Part shown: positions 59,870-64,000 of the stretch, piece after piece | How the letters are laid out: each line of letters begins with the position of its first letter | Position numbering within the stretch: the stretch's first letter is position 1 | NCBI GenBank assembly: GCA_020310875.1 | Contig: CM035423.1 | Coordinates: 143,820,129 to 143,884,128, forward strand | Source: Ceratopteris richardii | Lineage: Eukaryota; Streptophyta; Polypodiopsida; Polypodiales; Pteridaceae | Reading direction: 5' to 3' | Length of the DNA stretch: 64,000 bases | Position numbers and translations under genes: made by a program | Notes under the pieces: generated by a model | Databases searched by the model: none | What the model was told of the DNA's origin: nothing | What the model saw: the letters and a program-made list of their open reading frames with translations, nothing else

Positions 59870-60220
59870 GCTCCATCCATCAATATTCGTTGCTAAGGGA
59901 GGTATCTACCACATTATTCAGTCACATCAGCTTGGTATACATCAAGAAGTAAGTAATATAACTTCCTTGGTATACATTATTCTGAGGTTTCGTAACTGCT
60001 TTTAAGCCTCATTGTTGGTTAGTACAGAGCTTATGCTTCTCTTAAACTCGCAACCTCTTGTTCTATCCTTATCAAAATTTCCTCCAAAGTTTCTCTCACC
60101 TTTGTTAGCTCTAAATTAACTTTCTCCAAAATATGAGTGAGTCCCTGTTTTGTGAAACATTGTTCGAAAGTTATAGTGACAAATGACTTTGCTATCCTTA
60201 AAGCAACACATTACACGTTT
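59870..60220 (-). repeat. Dispersed repeat S, copy 2
   Basis: Reverse-strand match to 45480-45900 (see there). Blocks AACAAGAGGTTGCGAG, GGAGGAAATTTTGATA and GGGACTCACTCATATTTTGG. Confidence 0.5.
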
Positions 60221-60709
60221 ATTTCTTCATTCAACATACACTTGTAGATATATTTCCAAAGAAAACAGAGATTCAAGCACCTTAAGAGAGAAAGTGATTT
60301 CTTGTTCTTAAAGAATCTACAAAGGAGAAACTGATGACTTCTGTAAACATTGCATATAGTTGAAAAATTTGGCTGAATAATTCAAAAAGCTCCGCTATGT
60401 CTGCAATGATTCAAAAAGTTCTGTTATCCAATAAGATGGGTCTTATCTCTCGAGGATCTTACGTCAAACTTCTAGTAAAAAAAAGAAAAAAGGAAAACGA
60501 AAGAAAGAAAGTAAGTTTCCATTATGGCCTACTCTCGAGTCTTGCTACGATCCATAATTCTTGTTTATTCTACTAAAAACCATATAGAAGTTCTTTTGTT
60601 TATTCTGCTCCTTTGTGTGTATGTCTTATTTGCATTCTTGATTTTCGCATTTGTGTGTAAGTCTTATCTTAATCATAAAAAAAATTAGTTTTTGGTCAAA
60701 GATAGAATC
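60221..60709. other. Unassigned; contains the second copy of repeat 58520-58655
   Basis: Copy at about 60380-60590. An A/G-rich run lies near 60478-60512. No coding signal. Confidence 0.35.
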
Positions 60710-61245
60710 TGTTATCAGGATCTTGCTCACTTGCACACCGAAGTTGCAGACGCAGAAAAGACAGAGAAAAATAGAGACACCAAGAGACGAGATTGAACGT
60801 AGTATTGGGTGCAATTTCCCCCCGTGCACTCTGTTTTGACAATCCACAGAGTGCATGTATTTATAGGAATTTTCGATTATGTCGAAAAGTGTGGTTACAT
60901 GAGAGCCGCTTCGAAAAGCATGCGTGAAACTAAAAGTTGGTGACTTTCATAGAAATCCTTTCTTTTAATATCAAAAACTACGGTCTACAATGATCCTTAT
61001 TCTAGCCACTATCTTTCTAACTATTTCTAACAATAAAACCTTCTACGCGGATTAATTTACAAAATAAATTATAAATCGGATTTATTGATGTCCACCCTAA
61101 AGTCTGATTATTGATGTCCACCCTTCATGCTTTCACGGCCTGAGGAACCTTCACGTGCTATATAAAAAACACTAAAACACATTAATACATTAATAAATTA
61201 ACACTCCAACAATGCATTGTTGAACATATTCCATAACGTATAACA
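60710..61245 (-). repeat. Gypsy 3' LTR of the deleted element
   Basis: 536 bases, TGTTATACGTTATGG to GATCCTGATAACA on the minus strand. TATA-like CCTATAAATACA is followed by a perfect 10-bp hairpin, TGCACTCTGT with ACAGAGTGCA (60825-60834 / 60846-60855), then the G-run. Confidence 0.85.
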
Positions 61246-61528
61246 TGCCCCTCAGTTGAAAAAGCAACTGACCTCAATTGATAAAATAAAATAAACATGG
61301 ATGGCGAGTCACATATTTCATCATTGAATGAAAATAAGCATGTTCCATGTTAAAAGAAACATGCATGAAAATGTTCATGGAGAAATTACATTAATGTGTT
61401 TGTGTATGATATGCAGAAACTAAGTGATCATAATGAGGTGCTATATCAAGAACACCAAAACACATTAATACATTAATAAATTAACACTCCAACAATTCAT
61501 TGTTCAACATATTCCATAATGTATAACA
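60710..61528 (-). mobile_element. Internally deleted gypsy element (819 bp) with target duplication
   Basis: Minus-strand order: first 88 bases of the 5' LTR (61528-61441, TGTTATACATTATGG), then the tail of the chromodomain ORF (text HYDHLISAYHTQTH, 61440-61395), 3' untranslated sequence, polypurine ACTGAGGGGCA, and a complete 3' LTR 61245-60710. All of gag-pol is deleted. Flanks are GAATC (60705-60709) and AAATC (61529-61533), a 4/5 match to a 5-bp target duplication. Confidence 0.75.
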
Positions 61529-61679
61529 AAATCATCATGATTGTGTGTTGCTCCCATATCAATGATGCTGATGTGGGCGGTCATAAATTTCATGATGCGC
61601 ATCATTCACGAGAGGAAATATTGTTATGCATTGTGATTGTTTAGTGAACATAATAATATTTCTTAATCTCATACCATAA
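61529..61679. other. Short unassigned spacer
   Basis: Nothing recognised. Confidence 0.3.
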
Positions 61680-61760
61680 ATACAAATTGATGTAGCTAAA
61701 AGACGCAGTCTTCTTTTATTCATTATTGATAGAAACCTCATATTTTTTAATTAACCGTGC
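61680..61760. repeat. MITE arm copy
   Basis: AATTGATGTAGCTAAAAGACGCAG through TTATTCATTATTGATAGAAACCTCATATT, ending TTAACCGTGCG, parallels the right arm of the palindrome at 44402-44500. Again a CA/TA array follows at once. Confidence 0.5.
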
Positions 61761-61771
61761 GTATAGGCCAT

Positions 61772-61920
<149 letters not shown>

Positions 61921-62016
61921 GTATGTGCGTGCAGGTGTGCTCAAGATATGTTTTTACATGTGTATATTAACAAGCTTTTTATATGATGATTGACCCTTGA
62001 TTTCTATTTTAGAGGG

Positions 62017-62728
62017 TGTGTATCTATGTATGTAATCTCTTGAAGGATTGCATAGTTGGAAAGGTAGATTTCTTTTTTAAGCTATTTATGTAGATGAGTG
62101 CATAAATTAAAATGTCATGTAGAAAAATACACACACTCGACCTCATAAGGTAGAGCCACCCATACATTTGGATATGCTCTAAGATTGAACAATTCCATTC
62201 GGTGGGGCTTGAACTCAGGCACTCTACTCCATGGCATTCACACTACTCCATGGCATTAACAGCTTTAATTCATTGCACTCTCAAACAAAAAAAATCATTT
62301 GCAAAAAGTTATGTTCTTTGATAATTACATCAACTTGTAAGGCCCACTTCACATGCCATGATGGTACAAATACTCTTGTGGACACGATGGTACAAAATAC
62401 TCTTGTGCACATGATGGTACAAAATACTCTTTCGTTTCCATGTATTCCGTTTCCAGTTGGATTAAATGTAACTCAAATATATTTGTTTTCTTTTCAAATT
62501 TTTTTCTCACTTCAAACAATTCATATACATCAAGATTGCCTTCTTTCACATTATGTGCGAGAAGATAAAGAGTGGAAGTTGGAAATCTCTTCTCTTATTG
62601 TATTTCCAGCGAAGCATACGTGAGTTAACCCATGAAAAGGCAGCCTTTTGCTTTCCGTTTTTGTTTGTACACGTGATATTGTCGAATGAGTTGTGGCATG
62701 AAGTACGCCAAGAATCGATCTTGCTATC
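62017..62728 (+). repeat. Dispersed repeat family R, copy 3 (fullest)
   Basis: TGTGTATCTATGTATGTAATC to CCAAGAATCGATC. It is preceded by sequence unrelated to the gypsy LTR, which shows R is a separate unit. It contains two to three tandem copies of a 26-base CATGATGGTACAAA(T)ACTCTTGTG unit. Confidence 0.65.
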
Positions 62729-62825
62729 TACTCTCTAAATGTCATAAGATCATAAGACACAAACATGTTGATGCTTATCATCAACATGGGTACGTACCCA
62801 ACAATAGTCCTTTGAAAAATGCAAA

Positions 62826-63057
62826 CATGCACCTGTTTTACCCTTATCTGATTTTTGACGACCATTTCATGTTGTTACTGTTGCTAGTGCTTCAAGAATA
62901 GGTATAGTTTTAATGCAAAATGATCATCCTATTGCATTTGAGAGTAGGAAGCTTAACCCCTTAGAAAAGAATTATAGTACATATGATAAAGAATTGTTAG
63001 CAGGTCTGCATGCTTTGTGAGTTCGGAAACACTATCTTATGGGCTCTGAATCTGATT
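62826..63057 (+). pseudogene. Chromovirus RNase H start, fragment
   Basis: It matches 16970-17195 of A1: HAPVLP.LIF, IGIVLMQNDHPIAFESRKL, NYSTYDKELLAGLHAL, a stop replacing R, and WKHYLMGS-like text. It ends at GGGCTCTGA and joins directly to mid-LTR sequence. Closely related to A1 and therefore from the same family. Confidence 0.85.
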
Positions 63058-63403
63058 TATAATCTATATAGTTTGTAAATAAACCTACATAGATGGCACT
63101 ATTTTTAGAAACAATTAGTCAAGAAAGGATCATTGTACACTGCAATTTCTGATATTAAAAGCAAAAGCTTTCTGCAAAAGTTACTAACTTTTACTTTCAT
63201 GTGTGCTTTTTGAAGCCACTCTCATGTAACCACAATTTCGACATAATAAAAAATTCCTATAAATACATGCACTTGTGGACTGTCAAAACAGAGTGCATGG
63301 GGGAAGATTGCACCCAATATTGTGTTCTATTTTGTCTTCTGGCGTGTCTATTTTTTGTGTTTTCAGCATCTGTAACATCTCTATGCGCATGAAAAAGATC
63401 CTG
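63058..63403 (+). repeat. Gypsy LTR, 3' part, joined to the RNase H fragment
   Basis: From ATTTATAATCTATATAG to GATCCTGATAATAG. TATA-like CCTATAAATACA, hairpin ATGCACT...AGTGCAT (63267-63298, one base lost in the stem), then the G-run. The 5' part of the LTR, integrase and chromodomain are deleted. Confidence 0.8.
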
Positions 63404-64000
63404 ATAATAGTGTATCTATGTATGTAATCTCTTAAAGGATTGCATAGTTGGAAAGGTAGATTTTTTTCTTTTGTTTTTGTGTTCTTTGTAGATGAGCGCA
63501 TAAATTAAAATGTCATGTAGAAAAGTACACATACCCGACCTCATAAGGTAGAGGCACCCATACATTTGGATATGCTCGAAGAGTGAACATGTCCATTCAA
63601 TGGAACTTGAACTCAGGCGCTCTCCTCCATGACGTTCACAACTTCCATTCATTGTAGTTTGAAAAGAAAAAAGTCATTTGCAAAAAGTTATGATCTTTGA
63701 TAGTTATGATCAACTTGGAAGGCCCACTTTACATGTCATGGTGGTACAAATATTCTTGTGCACATGATGGTACAAAATACTCTTGTGCACATGATGGTAC
63801 AAAATACTCTTTCCCTTCCATCTATTCCGTTTCCAGGTACATTCAATGTAACTGAAAAATAAATTGCATATTTGTTTTCTTTTCAGCTTTTTTCCTCACT
63901 TCAATCAATTCTTATACTTTAAATTTGCCTTCTTTCACTTTATGTGCGAGTAGATAAAGAGTGGAAGTTGGAACTCTCTTCTCATATTGTATTCCCAGTG
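63404..64000 (+). repeat. Dispersed repeat family R, copy 4 (runs off the window)
   Basis: It follows the LTR end at exactly the point seen at 147/149. It includes the duplicated CTTGTGCACATGATGGTACA unit (63759-63805). The window ends inside it at GTATTCCCAGTG. Confidence 0.65.

Overview
The window is nuclear DNA of a seed plant, most probably a flowering plant. It is AT-rich and consists almost entirely of LTR retrotransposon copies of several lineages. These include plant-type Ty1/copia elements, a Ty3/gypsy chromovirus with a C-terminal chromodomain, initiator-Met tRNA primer sites, TRIM-sized elements, a MITE-like palindrome, and long AT, CA and CT arrays. I see no convincing host gene, tRNA, rRNA or CRISPR array. 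The species cannot be read from the sequence.  Layout. 1-781: tail of a gypsy LTR followed by an unclassified dispersed repeat (family R). 782-1852: unassigned, relatively GC-rich sequence. 1853-3152: a complete TRIM-like element (minus) whose LTRs carry tRNA-like box A/box B motifs. 3153-3890: a short-motif repeat tract and a copia RT fragment. 3976-13240: three pieces of one copia family in +/-/+ orientation, with the first two forming a large inverted repeat. 13869-42345: a gypsy chromovirus (+) split inside the integrase C-terminus by a 22.6 kb block (18492-41071).  The 22.6 kb block belongs to one recently amplified, apparently non-autonomous family. It has 2-4 kb LTRs, a primer-binding site TGGTGAACCCGACG, one gag-like ORF with a CCHC knuckle, and no pol. 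It contains one plus-strand copy (LTR + internal) joined head-on to a minus-strand LTR-internal-LTR-internal-LTR tandem array. Only one of the three gag-like ORFs is open (29908-31074).  42958-44214: 3' end of another copia copy. 44213-45362: AT arrays and a MITE palindrome. 47280-49400: a heavily decayed gypsy of a second lineage. 50332-50871: another LTR of the TRIM-like family with its primer site. 51290-51362: a tRNA-like SINE head. 54455-58480: a decayed copia copy (minus). 58656-64000: further R repeats, an internally deleted gypsy element with a near-perfect 5-bp target duplication (60710-61528), and an RNase H-LTR deletion derivative (62826-63403). Both window ends lie in the same LTR + R composite.  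No genes cooperate in a host pathway. The functional logic is that of parasites: autonomous-type gag-pol remnants (copia, chromovirus), all disrupted here, and small or gag-only elements that would need enzymes in trans. Inverted copies in two places could make hairpin RNA. All identity statements are by eye; no alignment or database search was run.
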